64,000 nucleotides of DNA. It comes from Kocuria sp. Lineage in GTDB: Bacteria; Actinomycetota; Actinomycetes; Actinomycetales; Micrococcaceae. The stretch is from positions 1 through 64,000 of the forward strand of contig NZ_JAUMTZ010000005.1 in assembly GCF_030530945.1 (NCBI RefSeq). Reading direction: 5' to 3'. The position numbers and the translations under genes are program-made. Every line of letters begins with the position of its first letter. Within the stretch, counting starts at the first letter, position 1. The notes under the pieces are model-generated. The model saw only the letters and a list, made by a program, of their open reading frames with translations, did not search any database and was not told the DNA's origin. Shown piece after piece: positions 31,431 through 40,548 of the stretch.

Positions 31431-32653
31431 GCGCACCCCAGACCCCTGGCCGCACGCCGCAGGACACCGGCGGGAGCTCGGCCGCGGGCGACGTCGCCCT
31501 GGCCGCCGACCGCGGGCCCGGCACCTCCCCGCAAGCCACCCTGCGACCCGCCCCGCAGGACACAGGGGCCCCGGACTTCGGGCACTCCGCCTCCCGCGGG
31601 GACGCCCGACCCGCCTCCTTCGCGCGGCGCGTGCTGGGCCAGCCCGCCGCGAAACTGGGCTTCGTGCTCACCGGGATCGTGCTGCTGCTGGCCGTGCTGG
31701 GCCCGTTCGTGGTGCCCGCCTGGACCGGGTACGGCCCCAACTCGTTCGCGGGGAAACCGTTCCAGACCGGTGTCTTCGGCACCGACAACCTGGGCCGTGA
31801 CGTGGCCTCCCGCTTCCTGGAGGGGGGCTGGCGGCTGCTGCTGTACTCGGCCCTGGCCACGGTGGTGGGTGTGGGCCTCGGCGCGCTGCTGGGCATGCTC
31901 GCCGCCTTCCGGGGCGGCTGGCTGGACGCCGTGATCATGCGGGTGGGGGACGTGTTCCTGGCCATCCCCCAGCTCGTGTTCGCGCTGCTCGCGGTGACCG
32001 TGCTGGGTCCCAAGGGGTGGGTGCTGGTGCTCGTCATCGGCGTGACGCACGCCCCGCGGGTGGCCCGCGTGATCCGCTCCGCCACCTCCTCCGTGGTTGC
32101 GGAGGACTACGTCCTGGCCTCCCAGATGTACGCCGTGCCGCAGTGGAGGATCCTCACCCGGGACGTGGTCCCCAACATCATGGGACCCCTCATGGTGGAG
32201 GTGGGGCTGCGCCTGACCTACTCGATCGGCGCGGTGGCCTCCCTGTCCTTCCTGGGCCTGGGCATGCAGCCGCCCACCCCGGACTGGGGGCTCATGATCA
32301 ACGAGAACCGGATCGCCCTCGCCCTGCAGCCGTGGGGCGTGCTGCTGCCGGTGCTCGCGATCGCCGTGCTCACCGTGGGCACCAACCTCATCGCCGACGC
32401 CGTGGCGGGCGCCTCCGCGGGCCGGGTGCGCTCCACGCGGCGCACGAAGGGCCGGGGTGACCGCAACGCCGAGGGCCGGACCGGTCACGCCGGTGCGGCG
32501 CCCGCTGACGGCGCTGCGCCAGCACATGATGTGGCGCGTGCAGATGGTGCGGTTCTTGCCACCGGTGCCGCGCCAGCGGACGGTGCGGTGCGTGGGGACG
32601 GTTCCGCGGGCGGCGTCGTCCGCGATGGGAACGACGTGGAGAGGCAGTCATGA
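31427..32653 (+). CDS. ABC transporter permease, DppC type, with long disordered ends
   Basis: A 408-residue protein of which only the middle (about residues 70-345) is a DppC-type permease: six membrane segments, the signature FGTDNLGRDV, and the coupling loop DYVLASQMYAVPQWRILTRDVVPN. The first 65 residues are Pro/Gly/Asp-rich and the last 55 form a degenerate Ala/Gly/Asp repeat (GAAPADGA, GAAPADGA again), both unusual for the family. The tail has weaker G/C bias at third positions than the core. ATG 31427 overlaps the previous stop; the ATPase start overlaps this stop (ATGA). Confidence 0.88.
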   Translation: MSAPQTPGRTPQDTGGSSAAGDVALAADRGPGTSPQATLRPAPQDTGAPDFGHSASRGDARPASFARRVLGQPAAKLGFVLTGIVLLLAVLGPFVVPAWTGYGPNSFAGKPFQTGVFGTDNLGRDVASRFLEGGWRLLLYSALATVVGVGLGALLGMLAAFRGGWLDAVIMRVGDVFLAIPQLVFALLAVTVLGPKGWVLVLVIGVTHAPRVARVIRSATSSVVAEDYVLASQMYAVPQWRILTRDVVPNIMGPLMVEVGLRLTYSIGAVASLSFLGLGMQPPTPDWGLMINENRIALALQPWGVLLPVLAIAVLTVGTNLIADAVAGASAGRVRSTRRTKGRGDRNAEGRTGHAGAAPADGAAPAHDVARADGAVLATGAAPADGAVRGDGSAGGVVRDGNDVERQS

Positions 32654-34419
32654 TGCGACGCTCGGAGCAGAAGGCGCGCGAGAAGGTGCGCGGCACCGTG
32701 GTGCCCCGCGCCACCGTGGACACCGCCGTGGCCGTGTCCCACCTGGACGTGGGGGTCGCCGGCGGCGGGCTGATCCTGGACGACGTCTCCTTCCGGCTGC
32801 GGCCCGGGCGGATCCTCGCCCTCGTGGGGGAGTCCGGCTCCGGAAAGACCACCGCGGCGCTGGCGTGCATGAACCACCTGCGCGCCGGGCTGGAGCTGCG
32901 CGGCGGCACCGTGGAGCTGCAGGAAGGCGCGTCCCGCTTCCACCGGGAGGCCGTGGACCTGCTCACCCTCTCCGAGGCGCAGATGCGCCGGCTGCGCGGC
33001 GGGACCATCGCGTACGTGCCCCAGGACCCTGCGCTGTCCCTCAACGGGGCGCTGCGCGTGGGCGAGCAGATCGCCGAGGTGCTGCGCGCCCACGAATTCG
33101 GCCGCAACGCCCACGAGCGGGACGAGCGCGTGGCGGAGGTGCTCTCCGAGGTGGGACTGCCGAGTGACCGCGCCTACCAGCGGCGGTTCCCGCACCAGCT
33201 CTCGGGCGGGCAGCAGCAGCGCATCGGGATTGCCATGGCGTTCGCGTGCCGCCCCGCGGTGATCATCCTGGACGAGCCCACCACGGGCCTGGACGTGGCC
33301 ACCCAGGACCTGGTGCTCAAGACCGTCTACGAGCTGACCACCCGGCACGACGTCGCCGGGCTCTACATCACCCACGACCTCGCCGTGGTGGCGCGCGTGG
33401 CGGACGACGTGGCGGTCATGCTCCACGGCGCCGTCGTGGAGCACGGCCCCGCCGAGCGCGTGCTGCGCCACCCTGAGCACCCCTACACGCGCGCCCTGCT
33501 GGAAGCCGTGCCGGACCTGCGCGGCGCGCGGGACATGGGCGGCGGGCCCGCCGTGAGCCCGGTGGCCGCCGTGCGCGCCCCCTGGGACGACGGCCGCCCG
33601 GGTGCGGTGACGCGCGAGCGGGAGGTGGGCGGCAGCGTCGTCCCCGAGGGGCGTGGACAGGCCGTGGTGAGTGTGCGCGGGCTGCGGATGGCGTACGGTT
33701 CCGCGGTGATCCTGGACGGCATCGACCTGGACCTGCCCGCCGGGCAGACCACCATGCTGCTGGGGGAGTCCGGCTCCGGGAAGACCACCCTCTCGCGCAG
33801 CGTGGCCGGACTCAACGACGGCTACACCGGGGACGTGCTGCTGGACGGGCAGGTGCTCGCGCCCAGCACGCGGCGGCGGAGCAACGAGCAGCGGCGGCGG
33901 ATCCAGTACGTGTTCCAGTCGCCGTTCTCGTCCCTGAACCCGCGGCGCAGCATCGGCGACTCGCTGCAGGTGCCGCTGGAGATGACCGGCGGGATGTCCC
34001 GCGCGCAGCGGCGCGCCGCCGTGGCGGACGCGCTGGACGCGGTGCGGCTGGGGCGCAGCTACATCGACCGCCGCCCCGGGGAGCTCTCCGGCGGTGAGCG
34101 CCAGCGCGCGGCCGTGGCGCGGGCCCTCGTGAACGCACCCTCCCTGCTGATCTGCGACGAGATCACCTCCGCGCTGGACGTCTCCGTGCAGGCGTCCGTG
34201 ATCGAGCTGCTGCGGGAGCTGCAGCACGAACGCGGTCTGGCCATGCTGTTCGTGACCCACAACATCGCACTCGCCCGGCACATCTCCCACACCCTCGCGG
34301 TGCTGGAGAAGGGGAAGCTGGTGGAGTACGGCCCCACGGACACCGTGCTGCGCCACCCGCGGCACGACTACACGCGGTCACTGCTGGAGCACGTGCCCAC
34401 GCTGGAGGAGGCGGGATGA
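32650..34419 (+). CDS. Dipeptide-type ABC transporter ATP-binding protein, two ATPase domains
   Basis: A 589-residue fusion of DppD- and DppF-like ATPases. Walker A motifs are GESGSGKTTAAL and GESGSGKTTLSR; signature motifs are LSGGQQQRIGIA and LSGGERQRAAVA; Walker B motifs are VIILDEPTTGLD and LLICDEITSALD. The two halves are joined by a linker of about 50 residues (about 300-345). It powers the permease pair encoded upstream. The start overlaps the permease stop, completing a four-gene operon. The last gene before a convergent LysR gene. Confidence 0.93.
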   Translation: MMRRSEQKAREKVRGTVVPRATVDTAVAVSHLDVGVAGGGLILDDVSFRLRPGRILALVGESGSGKTTAALACMNHLRAGLELRGGTVELQEGASRFHREAVDLLTLSEAQMRRLRGGTIAYVPQDPALSLNGALRVGEQIAEVLRAHEFGRNAHERDERVAEVLSEVGLPSDRAYQRRFPHQLSGGQQQRIGIAMAFACRPAVIILDEPTTGLDVATQDLVLKTVYELTTRHDVAGLYITHDLAVVARVADDVAVMLHGAVVEHGPAERVLRHPEHPYTRALLEAVPDLRGARDMGGGPAVSPVAAVRAPWDDGRPGAVTREREVGGSVVPEGRGQAVVSVRGLRMAYGSAVILDGIDLDLPAGQTTMLLGESGSGKTTLSRSVAGLNDGYTGDVLLDGQVLAPSTRRRSNEQRRRIQYVFQSPFSSLNPRRSIGDSLQVPLEMTGGMSRAQRRAAVADALDAVRLGRSYIDRRPGELSGGERQRAAVARALVNAPSLLICDEITSALDVSVQASVIELLRELQHERGLAMLFVTHNIALARHISHTLAVLEKGKLVEYGPTDTVLRHPRHDYTRSLLEHVPTLEEAG

Positions 34420-34441
34420 GGCAGTCCTCGGTCCGTGGGTG

Positions 34442-34493
34442 AGGAGGGGGTTCTGACCGGGTTTTGTCCTGGTCTGCGGTGAGAACCTCTCCT
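34442..34493. terminator. Imperfect hairpin after the ABC operon
   Basis: AGGAGGGGGTTCT (34442-34454) can pair, with one bulge or mismatch, with AGAACCTCTCCT (34482-34493). The intervening loop is about 27 bases and contains a shorter ACCGGG/TCCTGGT pairing. It lies between the convergent ATPase and LysR genes. Confidence 0.4.
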
Positions 34494-34533
34494 GACGCGT
34501 GGCAGAGGGGCGGACGTGCCCGGCCTCGTGCCC

Positions 34534-35436
34534 CTAGCCCGGACCGCTGCCCGTCCGCTGCGCCTCCGTCATGAGTTCCGCCGCGAGGCCCTGCGTTCTG
34601 CGGGGGCCGTGCCACACGGCGTGCAGCTCGCGGCGCAGGTCCAGAACGGTGGGGACCCTCACCAGGGTTCCGGCGGCCAGGGCGTCGTCCACCGCGAGCC
34701 GGCTGAGCACTGCTGGGGCGGACCCCGCCTGCACGCTGACCCGCACTGCGGCGTTGCTGGGCATCTCCAGCAGCGACTGCGCGGGTCGGCCCAGGGCATC
34801 GTCCAGCGCCATGCGAGTCCCGGACCCGGCCTCACGGGTGATGAGCTGGGTGGCCGCGAGCTCGGCTGTGCTCACGGGATCCTGCCGGGAGGCCCACGGA
34901 TGCTGCGGGTGGACCACGAGCACCAGCTCGTCCCGGGCCACCACCGCGCGGTGCACCCCGGACGGAGGTTTCGGGCTCTCGACGAAGCCCACGTCCGCGG
35001 CGCCGTGCAGGATGTCCTGCACCACCTCGTGGGAGTTATGCACGGTCACCTGCACCCGGGAGTCCGGGAAGACGGAACGGAGTCCTGCGAGCCACCGGGG
35101 GAGCAGGTGCTCGGCCACGGTCTGGCTTGCGGAGACCCGCAGGGACAGTGTTCCGGACGCGTCCTGTCCGAGGAGGGCGGCGCCGTCGACGAGCCGACGT
35201 GCGGCCGTGACCACCGACCGTGCCCAGTCCGTGACGAGCAGTCCGGCCGGGGTGAGGGTGGAGCCGCGGGTGGAGCGTTGCAGGAGAGGCGCGCCCAGGG
35301 AACGCTCCAGCCGGGCCACGGACCGGCTGGCGTTGGGTTGCGCCATCTCCACCGCGCGGGCGCCGGCGGCCAGGCTGCCGTGGTCCGCCACGGCCACGAG
35401 CAGCTCGAGCGCGGCGAGGTCGGGCCAGTGAGACAT
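34534..35436 (-). CDS. LysR-family transcriptional regulator
   Basis: A 300-residue LTTR: N-terminal helix-turn-helix (LELLVAVADHGSLAAGARAVEMAQPNASRSVARLERSLGAPLL, residues 10-52) and a C-terminal periplasmic-binding-like effector domain (GTLSLRVSASQTVAEHLLPRWL ... HGAADVGFVESP ... ). It is divergent from the TDT exporter gene with 72 bases between starts, the usual LTTR/target layout. TATCTT ends six bases before the ATG and the inverted repeat ATATC-N5-GATAT spans both, so it probably represses itself. The effector is unknown; a TDT-exported anion is the obvious candidate (inference). Confidence 0.9.
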   Translation of the reverse strand: MSHWPDLAALELLVAVADHGSLAAGARAVEMAQPNASRSVARLERSLGAPLLQRSTRGSTLTPAGLLVTDWARSVVTAARRLVDGAALLGQDASGTLSLRVSASQTVAEHLLPRWLAGLRSVFPDSRVQVTVHNSHEVVQDILHGAADVGFVESPKPPSGVHRAVVARDELVLVVHPQHPWASRQDPVSTAELAATQLITREAGSGTRMALDDALGRPAQSLLEMPSNAAVRVSVQAGSAPAVLSRLAVDDALAAGTLVRVPTVLDLRRELHAVWHGPRRTQGLAAELMTEAQRTGSGPG

Positions 35437-35449
35437 ATCCGCAAGATAT
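35435..35449. promoter_or_regulatory. Likely LysR operator and -10 region
   Basis: ATATC (35435-35439) and GATAT (35445-35449) form a perfect inverted repeat with a 5-base spacer, and a T-N11-A pattern typical of LysR boxes is present. The minus-strand -10 hexamer TATCTT (35443-35448) lies within it, and it covers part of the regulator's start codon. Confidence 0.5.
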
Positions 35450-35508
35450 ACCCAGCATGTGAAACCACGGGCTACCGGCGGGGAGATGACGAGCGAGACC
35501 CTGGATCC

Positions 35509-36771
35509 ATGAGCCACACTGCCGCGCCACTGCCGGAACCGGACCGCACCGCAGAACCCGCCGTCACCCTCCACGACCGGGCAACCCACGCGGCCGTGGG
35601 TCTGTCAGACCGCGCGGCCGGAGCCCCCGGAAACCGTGCCGCCACCGTCCCCACCGGGGGAGCAGCGGGCGCGCGGCAGCCCGCACGCCCCAGCTCCGCG
35701 CCGCTGCCCCCGCCGGGTCCGCAGTGGTACGGCTCCCTCATGGGCACGGGCATCCTGGCCACTCTCGTGCAGACCCTCGGGGAGGACCTTCCCGGTGGCA
35801 CAACGCTTGCGGTGGCTCTGCTGCTGGTCGCCTGGTGCACATTCCTGGGCCTGACCACGGCCTTCGCCCTGCGGATCGTGCGCCGCCCCGGTGTGCTGGC
35901 GGACACCATCCGCGACCTCCCCGTGCTGGCCACGTGGGGCATGGTGTCCATGGGCATCCTCTCCCTGGGCTCGGCAACCGCCACCGTGGTTCCCGCCCAC
36001 TGGCCCGCGCTGGCATCCGCGGCGTGGGCCGTGGACGGCGTGCTGTGGAGCGTGGGCACCGTGCTGGGCGTGCTGACGGCCCTCGGCTTCGCCACCCGGC
36101 TGATCGGCCGGGAGGTGGGCTCACCCACCACCACGTGGGGCCTGCCCATCGTGCCGCCCATGGTCTCCGCCACCACTGGCGCCGCCCTGGTGCCCCACCT
36201 GACCACCCGCCACGACCAGCTGCTCCTCGAGATCGCGGCGGTCGCGTGCTTCTTCCTCGCCCTCGTGCTGGGGCTCGTGGTCTTCACGGTGGCCTACCAC
36301 CACCACTGGCGCGTGGCCCCGCTGCCGCTGGCGGCCGCCACCAGCGCGTGGATTCCCCTGGGCGTGGTGGGCCAGTCCACCGCCGCGGCCCAGGTGCTCG
36401 CCGTCCAGGCCCAGCGCTTCGTGCTCCCGGAGGACGCCGGGACGCTCACCCAGGTGGCCAACGGCTACGGCGTCGTCGTGCTCTCGTGCGGCATCCCCCT
36501 GGCAGTGTGGGCCACGGCCATGACGGTGCGCGGCTTCCGCGGCGGCATGGCCTACTCGCCGGGCTGGTGGGCGCTCACGTTCCCCATCGGCACCGTGTGC
36601 CTGGGGCTGCACGGTCTGGAGAGCGGCACGAGGGTCCGCGCGTTCGGTCTGGCGTCCGACGCCGTGTGCCTGGTCCTGCTCGGCACCTGGACCCTCTGCG
36701 CCGTCGCCACGGCCCGATCCGTGCGTGCTCACGCCTCCCACCCCGCCCGCTGGCTAGCATGGGAGTCATGA
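35509..36771 (+). CDS. TDT-family exporter (TehA/SSU1-like)
   Basis: A 420-residue protein: about 65 disordered Pro/Ala/Arg-rich residues, then about ten membrane segments beginning PQWYGSLMGTGILATLV, the TDT opening with its conserved MGTG. TDT members are channel-like exporters of C4-dicarboxylates, tellurite or sulfite. By the pairing with a divergent LysR gene the substrate is probably a small anion sensed by that regulator; sulfite is a candidate but cannot be proved by eye. The stop overlaps the start of the next gene by four bases (ATGA). Confidence 0.85.
   Translation: MSHTAAPLPEPDRTAEPAVTLHDRATHAAVGLSDRAAGAPGNRAATVPTGGAAGARQPARPSSAPLPPPGPQWYGSLMGTGILATLVQTLGEDLPGGTTLAVALLLVAWCTFLGLTTAFALRIVRRPGVLADTIRDLPVLATWGMVSMGILSLGSATATVVPAHWPALASAAWAVDGVLWSVGTVLGVLTALGFATRLIGREVGSPTTTWGLPIVPPMVSATTGAALVPHLTTRHDQLLLEIAAVACFFLALVLGLVVFTVAYHHHWRVAPLPLAAATSAWIPLGVVGQSTAAAQVLAVQAQRFVLPEDAGTLTQVANGYGVVVLSCGIPLAVWATAMTVRGFRGGMAYSPGWWALTFPIGTVCLGLHGLESGTRVRAFGLASDAVCLVLLGTWTLCAVATARSVRAHASHPARWLAWES
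36755..36760 (+). promoter_or_regulatory. -10 element for the enoyl-CoA hydratase-family gene
   Basis: TAGCAT inside the end of the TDT gene, seven bases before the ATG at 36768. It offers independent expression of a gene otherwise coupled to the exporter. Confidence 0.45.
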
Positions 36772-37829
36772 AGGCTACTGAAGAATCGTTCGTCCGGGCC
36801 GAGATCCAGGGCCACACCGGGCTGCTGACCCTCACCCGTGACAAGGCGCTGAACGCGCTGAACCGGAGCATGTACCACCAGCTCGTGAACGCCCTGCAGA
36901 TGTGGCGGGACGATCCCGCGATCACTGAGGTGGTCCTGCGCTCCGACCTGCCCAAGGCGCTGTGCGCGGGCGGGGACATCAAGGAGGTGCGGACCGCGGC
37001 GCTGGCGGGTCACGAGGACGAGATCCGGGACGCGTTCGGCACCGAGTACTCCATGAACGCGATCATCGCCCGCTACCCCAAGCCGTACGTGGCCATGATG
37101 AACGGCATCGTGATGGGCGGTGGCATGGGCCTCTCGGTCCACGGCTCCCACCGGGTCGTCACGGAGACCACGCAGCTGGCCATGCCGGAGACGGCCATCG
37201 GGTTCTTCACGGACGTGGGGGCCAGCTTCTTCCTGCCGCGCGTCACCCGCGGTGCCGGGGCCGGCATCGACGACGACGCCGCGCGGCGTGAGTCCCTCGC
37301 CGTCGCCCGGTACCTCGGGCTGGGTGGGGTGCGGATCACCGGTGCGGACGCCATCGCCCTGGGCCTGGCGGACACGTACATCGACTCGTCGGACGCGGAC
37401 GCGTTCGTGGACGCCGTTCTCGCGGACGGGGTGGACGCCGCGGTGCAGCGCTTCGCCCGGGAGGCCCCCGAGTCCGAGGTGCTGGGCCGCTGGGACGAGA
37501 TCGTGGCGACCTACTCCGGGAACACCCTGGAGCAGGTCATGGAGTCCGCCGGATCCGAGCTGGAGGGCATGAGCCCCACGTCCCTGGCGCGCGTCTTCGA
37601 GCTGCTGGACAGGGGCGCGGAGGACGACGACGTGGTGTCCTGCCTGGAGCGCGAGCTGCGCATGGCGGAGGACACCGCCGTGGGCCACGACTTCATCGAG
37701 GGCGTGCGCGCAGTGATGGTGGACAAGGACAAGGATCCGCACTGGGACCCGGAGACCGTGGCGGAGGTGGACCAGGACCGCATCCGCGCCGTGGCGGACC
37801 AGAAGTCCGAGCTGCCCATCCGGGTCTGA
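36768..37829 (+). CDS. 3-hydroxyisobutyryl-CoA hydrolase-like protein (crotonase superfamily)
   Basis: A 353-residue crotonase-fold enzyme, longer than ordinary enoyl-CoA hydratases. Oxyanion-hole elements are CAGGDIKEV (residues 66-74) and NGIVMGGGMGLSV; TAIGFFTDVGASFFLPR follows. The C-terminal block VGHDFIEGVRAVMVDKDKDPHWDPETV is the hallmark of the HIBYL-CoA hydrolase group, which releases 3-hydroxyisobutyrate in valine breakdown and is often annotated as enoyl-CoA hydratase. The gene overlaps the TDT gene by four bases. A hairpin follows. Confidence 0.85.
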   Translation: MKATEESFVRAEIQGHTGLLTLTRDKALNALNRSMYHQLVNALQMWRDDPAITEVVLRSDLPKALCAGGDIKEVRTAALAGHEDEIRDAFGTEYSMNAIIARYPKPYVAMMNGIVMGGGMGLSVHGSHRVVTETTQLAMPETAIGFFTDVGASFFLPRVTRGAGAGIDDDAARRESLAVARYLGLGGVRITGADAIALGLADTYIDSSDADAFVDAVLADGVDAAVQRFAREAPESEVLGRWDEIVATYSGNTLEQVMESAGSELEGMSPTSLARVFELLDRGAEDDDVVSCLERELRMAEDTAVGHDFIEGVRAVMVDKDKDPHWDPETVAEVDQDRIRAVADQKSELPIRV

Positions 37830-37857
37830 CACGGACCCCCTCCGCCCGGGAGTGCCG

Positions 37858-37889
37858 ACGCCCCGCACACGAGAAGGTGTGCGGGGCGT
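37858..37889. terminator. Bidirectional terminator
   Basis: ACGCCCCGCACAC (37858-37870) and GTGTGCGGGGCGT (37877-37889) form a perfect 13-bp stem with a GAGAAG loop, between the convergent crotonase-family and uracil permease genes. Confidence 0.75.
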
Positions 37890-37915
37890 CGTCGTCGTCC
37901 GGAAGGGGCGCCGGG

Positions 37916-39331
37916 TCAGCCCAGGGGTGAGGGGCTCTGGGAGGTGTCCGGGTCCAGCGGGTCCGAGCCCACCGAGCCGCGGGCGCGCGCAATGGTGGCC
38001 ATGAGGTGGTAGACCACCAGGGTGGCGGCGGTGCCCAGGGCGATGCCCGCGAAGTCCAGCCCGGCGAAGGACCACGTGTAGTTGCCGATGCCCACGATCA
38101 TGGCGATCGCGGCGGTGGTGAGGTTGACCGGGTTGGAGAAGTCCACGCGGTTCTGCACCCAGATGCGCACGCCCAGCATGCCGATCATGCCGTAGAGCAC
38201 GGTGGCCGCCCCGCCCAGGACGCCCTGGGGGACGGTGGCCACGGCGGCCCCGAAGACCGGGGTCACGCTCAGCAGCACGGCCACGAGCGCCGCCACCCAG
38301 TACGCCGCGGTGGAGTAGACGCGGGTGGCGGCCATGACGCCGATGTTCTCCGCGTACGTGGTGGTGCCGGAGCCGCCGCCGGAGCCGGCGATCATGGTGG
38401 CCAGCCCGTCGGACATGATGGCGCGGCCGGTGTAGGGGTCCAGGTCGTCGCCGGTCATCAGGGCCACGGACTTCACGTGCCCGATGTTCTCCGCCACGAG
38501 CACCAGGATCACGGGGATGAACAGCCCGGCCAGGCTCAGGTGGAACTCGGGGGTGTGGAACTGCGGCAGCCCGAACAGCCCCTGCTGCTCCCACGCCGCG
38601 CGGATGCTGGTGAAGTCCACCTCCCCGCGCACCACGGCGGTGAGGTAGCCGATCACCACGCCCAGCAGGATGGACAGCCGCCCCAGGATCCCGCGGAACA
38701 GCACCGAGACCAGCACGATGGAGCCCAGGGTCACCAGCGCGGTGACGGGCGCGGCCGTGAAGTTCTCCTTGGCGGAGGGCGCCAGGTTGAACCCGATCAG
38801 CGCCACGATGGTGCCGGTCACCGCGGGCGGCATGAGCGTCTGCAGCCATCCCGTGCCCGCCACCTGCACGACGACGCCGATCAGGAACAGCGCGGCACCC
38901 GCCATCACCACCCCGCCCAGCGCGCCCCCGGGCCCGTACTGGCTCACGGAGGCGGTGATGGGCGCAATGAACGCGAACGAGGACCCCAGGTAGCTCGGCA
39001 CCCTCCCGGCCGTGAGCACCAGGAACAGGATGGTGCCGATCCCGGAGAAGAACAGGGTGGTGGCCGGCGGGAAGCCCGTGAGCAGGGGCACCAGGAACGT
39101 GGCGCCGAACATGGCCACCACGTGCTGCGCGCCGATCGAGATGGTCCGCGGCCACGCCAGGCGCTCGCGCGGCGTCACCACGTCCCCGGGCGCCACGTGC
39201 CGGCCGTCCCCGTGCAGCCGCCAGTCCAGGCCCAGCCGTTCGACGACGCCGCCGCGCCGGTTCCCGGCGTGGGGATCCTGCTGCTTCCCACCTGGTGGCG
39301 GGGTGTGTGAAGGGGAAACCGGGGTGCTCAT
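37916..39331 (-). CDS. Uracil/xanthine permease, NCS2 family
   Basis: A 471-residue transporter with about fourteen membrane segments after a 60-residue hydrophilic lead. It has the NCS2 opening QHVVAMFGATFLVPLLTG (about residues 69-86), a central VLVAENIGHVKSVALMTG and the signature GSGGGSGTTTYAENIGVMAATRV (about 303-325). It imports uracil or other nucleobases by proton symport; UraA versus RutG cannot be separated by eye. AAGGAG precedes the ATG. It is divergent from the 3-hydroxyacyl-CoA dehydrogenase gene. Confidence 0.9.
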   Translation of the reverse strand: MSTPVSPSHTPPPGGKQQDPHAGNRRGGVVERLGLDWRLHGDGRHVAPGDVVTPRERLAWPRTISIGAQHVVAMFGATFLVPLLTGFPPATTLFFSGIGTILFLVLTAGRVPSYLGSSFAFIAPITASVSQYGPGGALGGVVMAGAALFLIGVVVQVAGTGWLQTLMPPAVTGTIVALIGFNLAPSAKENFTAAPVTALVTLGSIVLVSVLFRGILGRLSILLGVVIGYLTAVVRGEVDFTSIRAAWEQQGLFGLPQFHTPEFHLSLAGLFIPVILVLVAENIGHVKSVALMTGDDLDPYTGRAIMSDGLATMIAGSGGGSGTTTYAENIGVMAATRVYSTAAYWVAALVAVLLSVTPVFGAAVATVPQGVLGGAATVLYGMIGMLGVRIWVQNRVDFSNPVNLTTAAIAMIVGIGNYTWSFAGLDFAGIALGTAATLVVYHLMATIARARGSVGSDPLDPDTSQSPSPLG

Positions 39332-39512
39332 GGGTGCTCCTTGTCCTGGGCGACCCGGAGGTGCCGCCCCCGGAATTCTAGTGCGCCGGGCCCTTCCGAG
39401 GACCCGTGGTCGTTCTCCCTCCCGGGGCTTGAAGCACTGCTACGGACGAGTAACCTGCGTTCCGGGGGCCACGCCCGTGGTCTCCGGACTCGCAGGGGAG
39501 TGGGAACACATC

Positions 39513-40367
39513 ATGGCTGAACTGAGCAGAGTGACCGTCGTCGGATCCGGGGTGCTCGGATCGCAGATCGCGTTCCAGGCCGCGTACTTCGGCAGGACCG
39601 TCACCGTCTACGACATCAGCGACGAGATCATCGCCAGGCTGCCCGCCAAGTGGGAACGGCTCTCCGGTTTCTACGCCCGGGACATGGCGGCCACCCCGCA
39701 GCAGCTGGAGCAGGCCGTGGCTCGGCTGAGCGCCACCACGGACCTGGCAGCAGCACTCACGGACGCGGACATCGTGATCGAGGCCGTTCCGGAGAACCTG
39801 GAGCTGAAGAAGAAGGTGTGGGCGCAGATCGGTGCGGCGGCGCCGTCGTCCGCCCTGCTGTGCACCAACTCGTCCACGCTGCTGCCCAGCGACATCGCCG
39901 GGGCCACGGGCCACCCGGAACGGTTCCTGGCCCTGCACTTCGCCAACGAGGTGTGGCGCAACAACACTGGCGAGGTCATGGGCCACGCGGGCACGGACCC
40001 CGCCGCGGTGGCGGCCGTGCTGGCGTTCGCGGCGGAGATCGGCATGGTGCCCGTCCACGTGAAGAAGGAGCAGGCCGGGTACATCCTCAACACCCTCCTG
40101 GTCCCGTTCCTCAGCGCCGCCGCACACCTGTGGGTCAACGACATCGCCCAGACCGAGGAGATCGACAGGACCTGGCGCACCGCCACCGGCTCGCCCCTGG
40201 GCCCCTTCCAGATCCTGGACCACGTGGGCATGGAGACCTTCTACCAGGTCAACCTCAACGCGGGAACCCCGGAGGCGACGCGGGTGGCCGAGCGGGTCAA
40301 GGCCGAGTACATCGACAGGGGCTACATGGGCCGGGACACGGGGAGGGGCTTCTACACGTACGAGTGA
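39513..40367 (+). CDS. 3-hydroxyacyl-CoA dehydrogenase
   Basis: A 284-residue protein of typical FadB2/HBD length. The NAD-binding motif is VVGSGVLGSQIAFQAA (residues 9-24, GSGVLG at 11-16) and the catalytic region includes LHFANEVWRNNTGEVM (near residue 148) and the substrate-binding AGYILNTLLVPFLSAA (near residue 190); it ends with YMGRDTGRGFYTYE, the usual C-terminus. It oxidises (S)-3-hydroxyacyl-CoA or reduces acetoacetyl-CoA. The HFANEV segment departs slightly from the more common HFFNP. No beta-oxidation partner is adjacent. Confidence 0.9.
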   Translation: MAELSRVTVVGSGVLGSQIAFQAAYFGRTVTVYDISDEIIARLPAKWERLSGFYARDMAATPQQLEQAVARLSATTDLAAALTDADIVIEAVPENLELKKKVWAQIGAAAPSSALLCTNSSTLLPSDIAGATGHPERFLALHFANEVWRNNTGEVMGHAGTDPAAVAAVLAFAAEIGMVPVHVKKEQAGYILNTLLVPFLSAAAHLWVNDIAQTEEIDRTWRTATGSPLGPFQILDHVGMETFYQVNLNAGTPEATRVAERVKAEYIDRGYMGRDTGRGFYTYE

Positions 40368-40548
40368 GGGGGGGATGCGGCGGGGCGCCCGGCCCGGGGT
40401 TTGCCGCAAAAACTGAGCAGATGCGGATTTCAGCGGCGGATGTGGCACCTGCTCCGTTGTTGCAGGCGCCTGCCAGGCGTATCGCCCCCACGCCGCCACC
40501 TCCCAGTCCCGATGGCCGCGGGGTGCGTCCCTGGGGGAAGATGAACCC

